NCBI GenBank assembly: GCA_003024175.1
Contig: MDYQ01000034.1
Location: 1-64,000, forward strand
Source of the DNA: Planoprotostelium fungivorum
Lineage: Eukaryota; Evosea; Variosea; Cavosteliida; Cavosteliaceae
Length of the DNA stretch: 64,000 nucleotides
Direction: 5' to 3'
Part shown: positions 22,420-33,816 of the stretch, one piece after another
Layout: every line of letters starts with the position of its first letter
Numbering within the stretch: position 1 is the first letter of the stretch
Made by a program: the position numbers and the translations under genes
Notes under the pieces: model-generated
Databases searched by the model: none
What the model was told of the DNA's origin: nothing
Seen by the model: the letters and a program-made list of their open reading frames with translations, nothing else

Positions 22420-23504
22420 ATGTCCGCTCTCCCTCCACACATGCAATCGAGCGCTCCACAAGAGCATACTATCGATTTCGTTGACGTACCGGCGACTTCT
22501 CAAAATGAGAGCTTCACGGGGACCATTCCAGAGAGAGGAGCTTCATACAATTCTAGCGGAATAAGACAACAGACTTCTTCGAATACGGCGTCACAGCGAT
22601 TTGGCTTCGACCAGGTGAAAAGATCTGATACCAAACCATGGATGTCTCATCGAAACTATAGGGATTGGCAGGGGCTCTCTTCACCAGTGGTATGAGCACT
22701 TTAAAAGATCGCTTCAGCACATGGAAGAATGAAAATGTTAGCATGAGACAGTTGAAGAGCTGGTCTTTATTCACCAAAAAAACGGCCTTCTCAATTCCCA
22801 AGCCCAATGAGGTATCTACCTCGATCAGATACGTTATCGCGATCCTCAACTTGAGCAGGTCGTCCATCGAGTGAAGGCAAACTTGATGTTCTTCCAAACC
22901 AATTACATTGCCATTCTCATCGGTCTGAGTCTCTATTCCATGTGAGTTACATTTCCCCCTTGTCAAATCTCCACACGGATGATCCCCATCTAGATCTGAT
23001 CTTCAAACAGTCTGACGAACATGGCCCTCTTATTCGCTATCGTGGCAGTTGCAGGTCTCGCAGGCTATCTTCTCTACTGGAGGACCGCCCCACTCGTCGT
23101 GGGATCTCGTCAGGTGAGGACGCTTCCATCATCGTGTGAGTTATATACTCAAATGTGAGCAGGTGACAGATCGTGAGAAGTTGATTGGCATCGGTGCCGT
23201 GGCTGTTCTCCTCCTCTGGTTGACTTCGGCGACAGAAACCATGTGAGATCATCATCTTTGACTCGCGTCTAAATCTCTCCTCAGCTTCTGGATTTTAGGT
23301 GTCACCCTCACAGGTGAGATCTTCATACGCGGTCGATGTGTCCTCGTCATCTTTGATCGTGATGCATGCGACATGATGATCATGTGAAAGACTTGACAAT
23401 ATTGACTCGTTGCAGTTGTTGCCCTCCACTCTCTCTTGTATAGCCCAGCTGAAGAGAACGACTTTGATTTCAATACCTCGTACATGAATACCGTTGAAGC
23501 TTAA
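22420..23504 (+). CDS. PRA1 (prenylated Rab acceptor) family protein
   Basis: The hydrophilic N-terminus (MSALPPHMQSSAPQEH...) is followed by SWSLFTKKTAFSIPKPNE, then VKANLMFFQTNYIAILIGL, the family's typical 'N-x-x-YF-x-x-N-Y' entry into the first hydrophobic pair. Further hydrophobic segments are LLFAIVAVAGLAGYLLYW, IGAVAVLLLWLTSA and FWILGVTLTVVALHSLLY. The tail is acidic (AEENDFDFNTSYMNTVEA). Six or so introns were placed by splice phase. PRA1 proteins sit in ER/Golgi membranes and affect Rab recycling, which suits the nearby Rab2, though that is only proximity. The downstream ATG was preferred over the in-frame one at 22312. Confidence 0.82.
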
Positions 23505-23515
23505 TACACTTGTAT

Positions 23516-26305
23516 TCAATGCCTCCTCTCCTCTATCCTTCTTCTCTTGTCGAACCTTCCTCTGTCTTCTCTATCGTCTCTCCCTCTATCCTCTCTACCT
23601 CTGTCTTCTCTCCCTCTATCTTCTCTCCCTCTGTCCTCTCTCCCTCTGTCCCCTCTCTTTCTCTCTTCTTCTCTCTTCCTCTCTTCTTCTCTCTTCCTCT
23701 CTTCCTCTTCCTTCCTCGTCGTCTCTTCATCTCTTCTATCTCTTCCCTCCTCTCTCTTGTGGGGTTCTTCTCTCCTCACTGGATCTTCTCTTCTGACTGG
23801 ATCTTCTCTTCTGACTGGATCTTCTCTTCTGACTGGATCTTCTCTTCTGACTGGATCCTCTCTTCTGACTGGATCTTCTCTTCTGACTGGATTTTCTCTT
23901 CTGACTGGATCTTCTCTCCTCACTGGATCTTCTCTTCTCACTGGTTCCTCTCTTCTCACTGGATCTTCCCTCCTTAGAGGTTCATCCCTCCTGTGAGGCG
24001 CATCTCTTCTGAGTGGTTCATCCCTTCTGCTGAATTCCTCTCTCCTGTGGAGCTCATCTCTCCTCTGAGGTTCTTCTCTTCTATGAGGCTCCTCTCTTCT
24101 CTGAAGCTCATCCCTCCTCTGTGGTTCGTCTCTTCTCTGTGGTTCGTCTCTTCTCTGTGTTTCCTCCCTTCTCTGTTGTGGTTCATCTCTCCTATGTGGT
24201 TCATCTCTTCTATGTGGTTCATCTCTTCTATGTGGTGGGTCTCTTCTGTGTGATTCGTCTCTCCTGACGGGCTCTTCTCTTCTGACTGGCTCCTCCCTTC
24301 TATGTTCCTCCCTTCTAAGTGGATCTTCCCTCCTGAGGTCGTCTCTTCTGTGTGTTTCATCTCTTCTGCCCGGTTCTTCTCTTCTATGCGGCTCGTCTCT
24401 CCTGACAGACTCTTCTCTTCTGTGTGTTTCATCTCTTCTGCCTGGTTCTTCTCTCCTTTGTGCCTCTTCCCTCCGTGCATCTTGACTCTCTCTCGTCCCC
24501 GCATCTCTCCTATCTCTACTGTCTCTTCCTTCTTCCCTCTTGTCCTTACTCTCCCTCCTCTCTCCACTCAACTTTGCGTAGATGGCCTCCTCTTCTTCCT
24601 TCGATGCCGGAAATCTGGGATCCAGATGGCCCACGCGATCGTGTGAGAAGACGCATCGTGTGTCAAACGTACAGCTTCCCACGGCGAGGTAATAAGGACA
24701 CTGTGAGGGTCTCTCCATGCCTGAGCGATGCGTGAACATCGATTTCTTCCTCTCTCCTCTCACCGGGTCCCCCCTCGTGTACGTACGGACACTTTTCACC
24801 GAGTTTACAATTGCCCAACTTGTGGGAAGGGCAGATGATCTTCGATCTGTCCTCCCTGGGCCCCGTCTCTGTCTTGTTCCCAGTGTTCTTTGCTCCACTG
24901 ACGTCTCTCGTAGAGGGTGATCCAATGGTACCGATTGGAATCTGTAGAGAGTTCACCTTCATCGTGATGTCATCATGATGATGCTCACGTCTGCAACGGT
25001 ACTTGTGGGTTCGATCCTCGGCTTCGGTTGAGTGGTTTTTATCGTCCAACGTTGTGTGGCTGATGATCGATCAGATGATGCACGATCCAATCATGATGAG
25101 ATGTTTGTACATAGAGAGAGACTCACCCATGGAAGAATGAGTGTAAATGAACTGGGATTTGAAAAAACTTCGAACACCCGATGCTCCATGATCTCTGATC
25201 AGCACGATCGTTGCGTAATCCTACCCTCCGTCAGACATCAAAGAATTCTCCACGACTTCTCACCTTGTCCGAAGCTGGACAGACGATCGTGATGTGACCA
25301 TCTTTCTCTTTGAATGGTGTCACTGCTCCATCGAATAAAACTGCATAAGTCGTATTTAAACTTCTTGCATTGAAGAAATAAATCTTTTCTCCTTCCTTTC
25401 CACAAGAAGGACCCATCCGTACCTTTTCGAGTGAGAAAATGGACTATCTACAACGAGACACCTTCTGTAGGTCCTCCGGTAGTGGTGGCATGATCTGCAG
25501 TGTACGGTAGGTTGTAGATGAGATAGAGATTCCGTCGACTTCTTGGTTCAGGGTGGCCACCAGCTGAAAGGGTTTGTCGTGTTTCACCTCATCCGACAAG
25601 GTCAACGAAAATTCGATGAAATCTCTTCGGCGGCTGACGATGCTGAGTTTTCCCGCCAAACCTTTCAGTGAAAATTGAAGCGAGTGCCTGTGGTTCTGTC
25701 ATCATCGCGTACGAGATGAAGAAGAGGTGGAGCTCACGGTATGCTCTTGATGATGCAGCGGAGAGTGGAATCTGTCTTGTCTTCCGTGAAGCCTTCGAGA
25801 CTCAGATTTGAATCGGTCAGCTTGTTGATCTCATCGAATGAGATGGTGGCAGAGATGGAAACTTGTTGGTTGACTTTCTTCAAAGCGGGAGATTTGACTA
25901 TCAAGAGGAAGAGTTGTTCTTCTGTATAGGTGTTCAATGGGAAGGATGTAAAGTCACATCAGGCTCACTGTTGAGATCGTCAGATAGACAGGTTTTGATC
26001 TGTGGGTGGCCTGATGCATCGTCTTCTGTCTGATTTCTGATTAGTTCGAGGTATTAGGATGGAATCATGATGAGAGGAGAGTAGAAATCACCTACCCTTA
26101 ATTCTATGGATTCCTTTCTATAAATTCGACCTTTGGGCTGTTGCTGTTCGATCGCAATGGAACCTTGCAACTATGTACGTGTTAGGAGCTCGCTGGCTTT
26201 CAAGGCGGTGATCTGAGTCCAAATGTTCACCTCCACAATGGTAGCATTCACAATACCAATTTGTTCATTCAACCGTTCCAAAACTGAATTCGTAGAGATA
26301 CTCAT
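23516..26305 (-). CDS. TIG-domain, twin-CCCH zinc-finger protein with long Arg/Arg/Glu repeat tail
   Basis: Exons from ATG 26305 encode an unfamiliar beta-rich region (NQQVSISATISFDEINKLTD; IEFSLTLSDEVKHDKPFQLV). An IPT/TIG-like domain follows (MGPSCGKEGEKIYFFNA ... FDGAVTPFKEKDGHITIVCP ... FKSQFIYT), then CPSHKLGNCKLGEKCPYVH (CCCH, spacing 7-5-3) and CPYYLAVGSCTFDTRCVFSH (CCCH, spacing 8-5-3). The tail has about 70 copies of a degenerate RRE/D-x-x unit (REDPVRREEPVRRDE...). The TIG and zinc-finger halves look separate, but a 43-nt intron at about 25233-25275, a small exon, an intron near 25070-25135, and the CAGAC/GTGAGC intron at about 24947-24993 join them in phase throughout. TIG suggests DNA binding or dimerisation; CCCH fingers suggest RNA binding. 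The exact function is unknown. Confidence 0.68.
23560..24480 (-). repeat. Coding minisatellite encoding RRE-x-P/H-type repeats
   Basis: Imperfect tandem 15- to 18-bp units encode RREDPV, RREEPV, RRDEPH and similar, ending in shorter GREDR units. On the plus strand the same DNA is a CT-rich run with CTTCTGACTGGAT repeats that is open in several frames. The most uniform block is at about 23775-23970, suggesting recent unequal exchange or slippage there. Confidence 0.8.
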
Positions 26306-26460
26306 GTACTATTTATTCCACGCAAGTGGAAGATGAGGTCTGTGATTCGCGATCCAATCCGATCCAATGTGATCTCAGATGTCCAATTATTCATTGTTTA
26401 CCGGACCAAATATTTAAACCGCAAAAATCCTTGCAACCGACTATAATTAGAAGGAACACA

Positions 26461-27247
26461 ATGAGCGATGAGGCTCGTCTGAAGATCCTCCTGGTGGGTC
26501 CAGTGAAGGCAGGTAAGAGCATGATTGCCAACTACTTGGCTGGAGTCAGCCAGAATCTCCAGGGTGATTATCACGGAACAGTCGCTCTCAGGTATAGAAC
26601 ATACCGCTGTTCATGTGTAGAAGATATTTATGATTATCGCGCAGGATCTTAGAGTTTGAACGTGAGATCGCGACGACCAAGAAGCAGTGGCAGGGTGCAA
26701 CAAAGAAGGTGATGTGACAGACGAGAGACTGCCACTCAGACAGATATTACAGGTCCAGATCGAGTTGTGGGATTGCTCTGGTGATCGAAAGTATGAGAAC
26801 GGATGGTCGGCCATCAAAGAAGGCGCTGACGGAGTCGTCATCGTCTTTAATCCTGAGAACAAGAAAGCAGAGAATGAGATTCAAAATTGGTGGGTCATCA
26901 TCGCTGGAGAGATGGTGTTGATGTCGTCTATCAGGCACAATCATTTTGTACAAACTCAGGGATTGAAAGACAATCAATGCATGATATTAGCACACAACAG
27001 CTCTGGAGAGGCCACGGCTCCGAAATTCAACAAGAAACTACGTGAGAATGATCGTCACATCATGTTTGTCTCGTTTGCATCTCATCTGAGAACAGCACAT
27101 TCCCTGAGCAAGGTACCTCTGTTCAACACCTCTTTAGATACAGACGCTGAGTTGACACGGAATGAGTTTGACAATCTGGTCAACTCTGTATCCAAAGAGA
27201 AGTTTGAGAAGCGAGACAACGAAGAGCTGAGTATCCTGGGGGAATAA
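26461..27247 (+). CDS. ift22: Intraflagellar transport protein 22 (IFT22/RABL5)
   Basis: Rab-like fold with RLKILLVGPVKAGKSMIANY (P-loop GPVKAGKS), then ILEFEREI, VQIELWDCSGDRKYENGW in place of the usual DTAGQE switch, and GVVIVFNPENKKAENEIQNW. QTQGLKDNQCMILAHN follows, ending KRDNEELSILGE. The WDCxGDxKxExxW motif and the C-terminal EE-SI end are specific to RABL5/IFT22. Introns are at about 26592-26643, 26709-26753, 26889-26934 and 27040-27095. IFT22 is a subunit of IFT-B, the anterograde train in cilia, and agrees with DNAAF11 nearby. Its stop lies only 19 bp from the stop of the convergent CEBPZ gene. Confidence 0.92.
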
Positions 27248-27266
27248 AGAATGTAAGATATCCTCT

Positions 27267-30200
27267 TTATTTCTTCGATCTCTTCTGCGATGATGGCTTC
27301 TGTGGCTGTGTCCTCTTTCGGTTGGACGATCCTCCCTTCTCTCTCCGCTGTTCGTATTGGGCCTGTGATGTCATTCAGTGTCCGTCACATCATGCGATCT
27401 GAAGGAGTTGCATCACCTGCTTCTTGTGAACTCCAGCAGAGTAATCACTTCCAGCGGATGACAAGATGTCCGCAAAGTCATCTGCATCGGCATAGACACT
27501 CTTCTGACCTGAAAAGTCCATCAGATCCCATCCATCATCCAATCACGAACCTCCATCTTCTCCATCTTCCACTTCTTCGTCTCCCATGAGTGCCTCATCC
27601 AAGTCGTCTTCCTCTTCATCATCAAAGAACTGTCCGCTGGCACCTCCGGTCTCTCCATCATCGAGGAGAACATCCTCCTCTTGTCCTCCCTTACCAAAGG
27701 CCTCTGCGAAGGCCGCCTCCTCATCAGACTCCAAATCGTCCTCATCGATCTCCATGCGACTGTCCTCTAAACCGGTGTTCTTCGACTTCAAGATGTACTC
27801 ATCGAACGCATCATCATCAACCTGCACGCGTCAACCTCTATGATGTGTGATGACGTCACACCTCTGGGGCATCGGGGTCGAATTCATCCTCCACTCTCTT
27901 CTTCTTCGGTTTCGTTGTAGATTGAGAATCTGACACCGTGTAGTAGTTGTACATGAATCTCTGCGAAATTTCGTCAAAATCTTCGAATGTTCTCATAACA
28001 TTCTCATGATTTTCTCACGTCTTCTGGCTTGACCTTGTCTTCAGCTTGTTTGATGAGCTGGTTGGGTTGTAGAACGCGATCGACGGAGGGTTCTTTCTGT
28101 CTGGCCATGATGGATGCGTAATTGCTCGTCTTCGTCTTGGGATTCTTGAAGCTGTGGTTCGTCAATCTACAACGAAGATATTTCCAGGAAATGTCTCACG
28201 AGAAGCGGTCGAGGAAGATGGAGCGGGAGAAATCTGTGATCGGATCTCCAGAATATTCGATGAATTTTCCGTTCAAGATCAATTTGGCCCAGGTAGAGAC
28301 CGAGGGGTGGTAGTGTTGTACCAGCGGTATCTTGATGAAATTTCAGTCAAATCCACGTGAAATGTCACTCACGGCTTCCCACAGACAAGTAGACTCTGCA
28401 CCACTGTACTGAGGGTCTCTCTTGTACGGATCGTAGAAGGTGGGCTTCCTGTTCAGATCTGGTTCTTCTTCTCCCACCTTGGCCTTGTCTTTACCCTGTT
28501 ACGTATTATGACGTGACATGACGTCATCACTCACTCTGTAGTCTTGCCCTTCTTCCTTGACGTCCACGAATTTCTCTTCCTCGTCGTCGTCTACAATGCG
28601 GGCGGCGAATTTATCGTCTTCTTTTCTACGGATATTTCTGGCCGTCTCTTCTGTGAGGTTGATGAGAGAGGCACAGGCTGGCTTGCTCTTCAGAATGGAA
28701 GAGACGAGGACGAGTGAGGCACAGATGACTTCGGGTTCGGCGAGGGCGCACATCTGTCATGGTGAGTCGTGATGATGGTACTCGATGATGATCGATGTGA
28801 TCGATCATGATGATTGATGTGATGATCGGTGTGATGACTGTGATGATTCACCTGTAGAAGTCGTTTGACGAATGCACGAACACGGTTGTCGTCTCCATCG
28901 ACCTTCATGATCTGTATGGATCTTAGATTTCCACAGGATAATCAGACTCCCTTCACCTTGTACAATATGTTGAGGAATTGCGTGTGGGCAGTGGCAGTGT
29001 GTGAATTCATGAACAATATTCGATCGTACATCATCCTATGGAATTTCAATGGAATCTCCACCGAATTTCTCACTTGAAGAATCTGGGTGTGATGTCTCCC
29101 CTCGTGCTCTCTACGAGTAGAATGAGCATGGCAGCTTGTACTGTCCTGTCAAAATTGAAACCATGGCAATACCGGTACAAGTTGTTCAGGTGCGCCTGGA
29201 ATCTGCGACTGCGTCAGGTGGTCCGTCCCACGGGGGTGAGATCGATGGAAGATTGGAGGACTCACACTTCTTCCTCGAATGGAGCGTAAGGGAAAGCTCT
29301 CCTGACACCAACCATGATCTGAGATCGGATCTTATCATCCAGCTCTTGCTCCAGCTGATACGAGTGAGATGAAATCCATCTACAACGCTCTCACCTCTTG
29401 TACGGGTGTCTTCTTTACAAACTTTTTCTTCTTCTTGGAGGGATTCTGCTTCTCTTCTTCGTCTTCGTATTTGATACTCTTGGACGATTTGATGGCTCTA
29501 CCCTCTCTCATCTGTGATGAAGTAAATCTACAACGTTGTAGATGGATGAAATTTCTCTGAGAAGAGAGATACTCACGTTCTGGCGGTTGTTCAGAGAGTC
29601 GAACAATTTGAAGTAAATTTCGATCAGTTTTCTGGCCAGGGCATCCTCTCCCGAGTGCATGACCGTCTGGTTGAGATAAATGACGGAATAATACCTACTC
29701 TTCGTTACCATCTACAACGATGTAGATCAACTCACTGTCCCGTGGCAGTGGTGTTTGATCTCAAGATAAAATCTTCGATCTCCTTGGCAAAGTGCAATCT
29801 CATGCCGGGATGCAACTTTGACAGTTGATTCAAGACGTAAACTGCCTTCGAGGCCACCGACTTGTCGTGATCTCCCTGCGAGTTTCACGTGAGTTTCATC
29901 TGACAGGTCTCACGTACGAGCTTATTGATGACTGCCGCGATGATCTGCTTCTCTCCCTCCTTCTTGTTGGTCACCATGTCTTGTAAAATCCTCAGCATAC
30001 TCGTCCTGTGGATCACCACCGAATCGTGACTCGCTTTCTCGATGTACACGTCAACTTTGATACGTCATCACACGTCATCACACCTCTACGACTCCGATGA
30101 AGTTCTTGTACAGATTCTTGATCTTGTCTTCAAAGTACCAGTAGAACAAATCTTCGTCTTTCACTCGGCTGTCGTTCAACGGTCGATCCGCGAAGGCACT

Positions 30201-31065
30201 GTGTCGACGTCGACATGATTTCCCGCCAAAATAGGACTCACGTTAGCCTGCGGTCGGGTAAGAGGACGCTGCCGCAGAGGTCCTTGAAAGAGTCCATGGC
30301 CATGGTGGCCTCGGTTCTGTGATTCTTCTGTGCCAGATCTAAGAGGCCTTGTGTCTGTCCCAAGCGAAAGAGGGGGGCCTCAGAGATGCGGATGACGATG
30401 GCCGCCAACTTATCCTTCTGTGTACCAGTCTTGAGGATCGTCTTGAGAAAGTGCTCATCAGAGTCCTTCTTCTGTTCTGATGAAAGTTGAGAATGGAATG
30501 GGATGTGATGATGGTGGAGAATGGACTCACTCTTGTCGTGTAAGGCAGTTACAGAGTTGAAGATCTCTTCGGCTCTCTTGTAGAACTGATTTACTGCACC
30601 GATGGACAACTTGGAACCCTCAGCACCTTTGGCCAGCTTGGCGTCACCCATGCAGTTACTCGCTTTCTCCCAATTACCTTGCAGCCAGTGGTTCATGTTG
30701 AGACGTTTCAGCAGCTGTCAAACATCAATCATCGATTGGGTAATGCAGATGGACATCATCACCTGCTCCAACTCTTGCCCTTTCGGAGTTTGATGCTTAG
30801 ATTGTCCTTTCGTGTCACCATCAGGCTTCTCTGATCCCTTATTCTTCTCTACAGATGCATCAGACCCGGTGACACAACACACGACCACAAACTCACCCTG
30901 CTTGATTTGTGTCACCATCTCAGTTGTGTGACCCTTGAGAGGTGATGTGATGATGGTTTCCGATTTTTTCTCGCTGCCTGTGTAGATGGTCTTAAATCAT
31001 TGGGCTGGCGCATTTATTCCGATTCGTTGAAGCAGAGCTGAAAGCACGAGATCGTTGTCCTCCAT
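27267..31065 (-). CDS. CEBPZ/Noc1/Mak21 ribosome-biogenesis factor (CBF domain)
   Basis: The N-terminal exon MEDNDL is joined by a 55-nt intron that removes an in-frame TGA. QLLKRLNMNHWLQGNWEKA and the helical NTD follow (FKDLCGSVLLPDRRLT, RTSMLRILQDMVTNKKEGEK). The CBF region contains AKLHPGMRLHFAKEIEDFIL, YYSVIYLNQTVMHSGEDALA, RKLIEIYFKLFDSLNNRQN, QAAMLILLVESTREGRHHTQ and CALAEPEVICASLVLVSSIL. The C-terminus is strongly acidic (DEEAAFAEAFGKGGQEED, FFDDEEEDDLDEALMGDEE) and then basic (REKGGSSNRKRTQPQKPSSQ). The order and the acidic-to-basic tail are those of Mak21/Noc1/CEBPZ, which escorts early 60S pre-ribosomes. Several introns are dense in GATGAT, TGACGTCA or TCTACAACGTTGTAGA motifs. Confidence 0.85.
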
Positions 31066-31185
31066 TTCTTTTGTTCAACAGTTGGGCTGCCCAATCATTT
31101 TACAAAGAAAAAAAGGGTGAATACTGCGGATGGATGTCATTGATCTTCGACTCAGCTCCGCAGAGATTCGACGAGATCAGATGCC

Positions 31186-33676
31186 ATGCGGATGGGTACG
31201 TGTCCCTTGTGTAACAAGGCATTTGCTGCGAACATCCTCGAGCAGCACGCCAGTGAGTGCTGCGGAGAAGAAACAGTGAGGATTCTGTCTCTATCGTCAA
31301 CGACTAACATCCAATAGTCAACGATTGACGCTGGATTCATCGATCTGAGGTATCCACTCGTCCATTTCAAATAATCATGTAATGTTCTACAGCACTAGCC
31401 CTTCCTCTCCTCAACCCCAGAATATTAAACGTGGAAGATGGGAAGTTGACCGTGATACGTCTTACACGAATAATAATTCCAACATCTTCTGCAACAACAA
31501 TGGTTACTCGAACAACAACAATTACACCTATTCCAACAACAATCCTAAGAAAATCTCTCAATCCGATGAGGTGATCCGTGTGATCTCGAATCACAATGAC
31601 CCCATTAGGATGAAGACAGACACATGGCCATGGATATCGCTGACCAGGAAGACTTGGAGAAGAAGAGAAGAGAAGAAGAGGAGAGCTTACTTCTGGCCAG
31701 GCAGATCGAAGCCAGCGAGGAAGAAGAGATCCTCCGGGCAAAGAGAATGGAAGAAGAACTCAATCACAAGTGAGAAACTTGTTCTCTGTCTCTACCACTC
31801 ATTGCCTCTTCAGATTACTGATGGAACTCATGGAGAGTGAAGCACAACAGAGAGCGGAACAACTCACCGGGGGAGCCAGCACGTGCACCCATTGCAAGAG
31901 CGACTATCAACTCTCAGAGATGTATTATCTAGAGGTAATGACCTTTCGTCACGATACGACTCACGGACATAGAAATGCACGCACATGTTCTGCAAGAAGT
32001 GCCTGAGAGAGGAAGTGATGAACCGAATGGCATCGAAACAACCCAGCCGAGCTCGATGTCTCGATGATTCTTGCCGACAACCCATATCACCCATAGACAT
32101 CAAGGTGAGCGTTGTAGATGGAGGATGTCACGTGACTCGTCTCAGGAATTATTGGAAGAAGCGGATTACCGAGAGTACGAGAGACTGTCCACGGAGGAGG
32201 CCATAGACAGGGACCCCAATATGATCCGATGTCCCAAATGTAGATACCCCATGGAGAAGATATCGGACAATCACTATCTCGTCCACGGTGAAAAGGTGAA
32301 GTATCTCACTACAACGAGCCAATCCTCATGCATTGTAGACGGACGATGGAGAGGCCATGAGTGAAGAGGCAGAGATTCACAGGAGCAAGAACCGTTTCCG
32401 CTGTAGAGAATGTGACAGCGAATTTTGTGCCGAATGCAAGCATATCCCTTACCACAATGGTTACACCTGCGAGCAGTACGTAGAGTACGCACAGGCCAAA
32501 CATTGTAGATACTGCCAGGCCCAATTACAGTCGAACGCAGATGTGAGAGAAAACTCGATGAAAACTGCGTAACCGAGAGAAGGTGTGCAACGAGGAAGAA
32601 TGTAAGAAGAAGAGCAAAGAAGCCTGCCGTAAGAAACATCGTGACTGTGGACACCCCTGTGATGGAATCTACAAGGAAAGTCCCTGCCTCCCCTGCCTCT
32701 ACGAGGTATGACGTCATCACTCGTCATCACCTCTTACCCCTACAGGATTGTCAGAAACAAGAGGGAACACAGAAGAGAGAAGACTTCTGCAACATCTGCT
32801 GGACGGAAGAATTAGGCGCCGCCCCTTGCATTCGCCTCGACTGCGGTCACATCTTCCACAGGTGACACTACATCGTTATAGACGCTGATCCACACAGTCA
32901 CTGTGTCAAGGAGAAGATCGATAAGAAGTGGTCGGGTGCTCGCATCACATTCGGCTTCTTAGACTGTCCTCTGTGCAAGCAATCGATGAAACATCCCTCC
33001 ATCGAGAAACAAATCGATCCCATGCAGCAGCTACACAAGCACGTTTCGGTGGGATGAATGGCTCGTTGTAGACGCTCAAACCAATCAGGAGAGGGCCGTA
33101 GAGCGACTCAAGTTGAACCACGATGATAAGAATCCCGTGTTGAGTGACGTACATTCTCAATTTTATGAGAACGTAAGCAAGTATGCCATGTACAAGTACA
33201 GCTACTTCCCTTGCTCTCGGTGCAAGAAGCCTTACTTTGGTGGAGAGAGGTGATGTCTCGTTGTAGTCTGACGTTCGCTGACGCAGAATTCAGAGCCTGC
33301 GAGGCGGAGCGGGAGTACAAGCCGGAAGAATTAGTTTGTCCGGGCTGCACGGCACCCGGCTCGGAGTGTCCGACTCACGGTAACGAATACATGTGAGTCC
33401 TTTCATCCGTCTACAACCAACCATCTCCAGCGAGTACAAATGCAAGTTCTGCTGTTCCATGGCCGTGTGGTACTGCTGGGGTGAGTCCATCTACAACGTT
33501 GTAGATTGAAGGATGCAGGTTCGACCCACTTTTGTGAGGCCTGCCACCAACAGGCTACGGTGATCTCGGTGAAACCCAGGCATCAGCTTCCAGCTTGCAA
33601 TTGCAACAAGAAACATCCACCCAATGGAGAAGAGTACTGCATGGGTTGTACCATGTGCCACGTCAATGACTTTTGA
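31186..33676 (+). CDS. Ubiquitin ligase fusing UBZ-like finger, RING1-IBR module and MYCBP2-type RCR domain
   Basis: The N-terminus CPLCNKAFAANILEQHASEC looks like a UBZ finger. An Asn-rich linker and a charged helix (LLLARQIEASEEEEILRAKR) follow. Next come RING1 (CTHCKSDYQLSEMYYLE / KCTHMFCKKCLREEV) and IBR (MIRCPKCRYPMEKISDNHYL; FRCRECDSEFCAECKHIPYH). The C-terminal half matches the human MYCBP2 RING plus tandem-cysteine domain: DFCNICWTEELGAAPCIRLD, CGHIFHRHCV, ITFGFLDCPLCKQSMKHPS, YKYSYFPCSRCKKPYFGGER, RACEAEREYKPEELVCPGC, EYKCKFCCSMAVWYCWGSTH, FCEACH. By alignment to MYCBP2 from memory, both relay cysteines (RAC and WYCWG) and the catalytic His (CEACH) are present. About 12 introns; ends HVNDF. 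An RBR front joined to an RCR back is unusual. Confidence 0.85.
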
Positions 33677-33703
33677 ATATAAACTACCCTTCCTCTTCTC
33701 TCT

Positions 33704-33747
33704 CCATTGAAGATCATACGAAGTACCATTGAAGATCATATGAAGTA
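33704..33747 (+). repeat. Two tandem copies of a 22-bp unit
   Basis: CCATTGAAGATCATAYGAAGTA occurs twice head to tail with one difference in the 140-bp gap between the convergent RCR ligase and SAS10 genes. It is probably a small local duplication. Confidence 0.8.
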
Positions 33748-33816
33748 CCATCATCCATGTGAAGCATGAACAAAAGATAGAGACAATCGATGTAAGAAGC
33801 TATAAGAGAACATGGT

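Noticed and set aside
23775-23970. CRISPR-like regular repeats
   Set aside because: The units are contiguous coding repeats with no unique spacers, in a eukaryotic gene.
23494-23996. Plus-strand Ser/Leu/Phe-rich frames with regular repeats
   Set aside because: They are the antisense of the RRE repeat in the CCCH protein, whose frame is supported by zinc fingers and splice phase.
25005-25030. GGGTTCGATCCTC resembling a tRNA B box
   Set aside because: The flanking bases do not pair into a T stem, no A box or acceptor stem fits, and the stretch lies in an exon of the TIG/CCCH gene.
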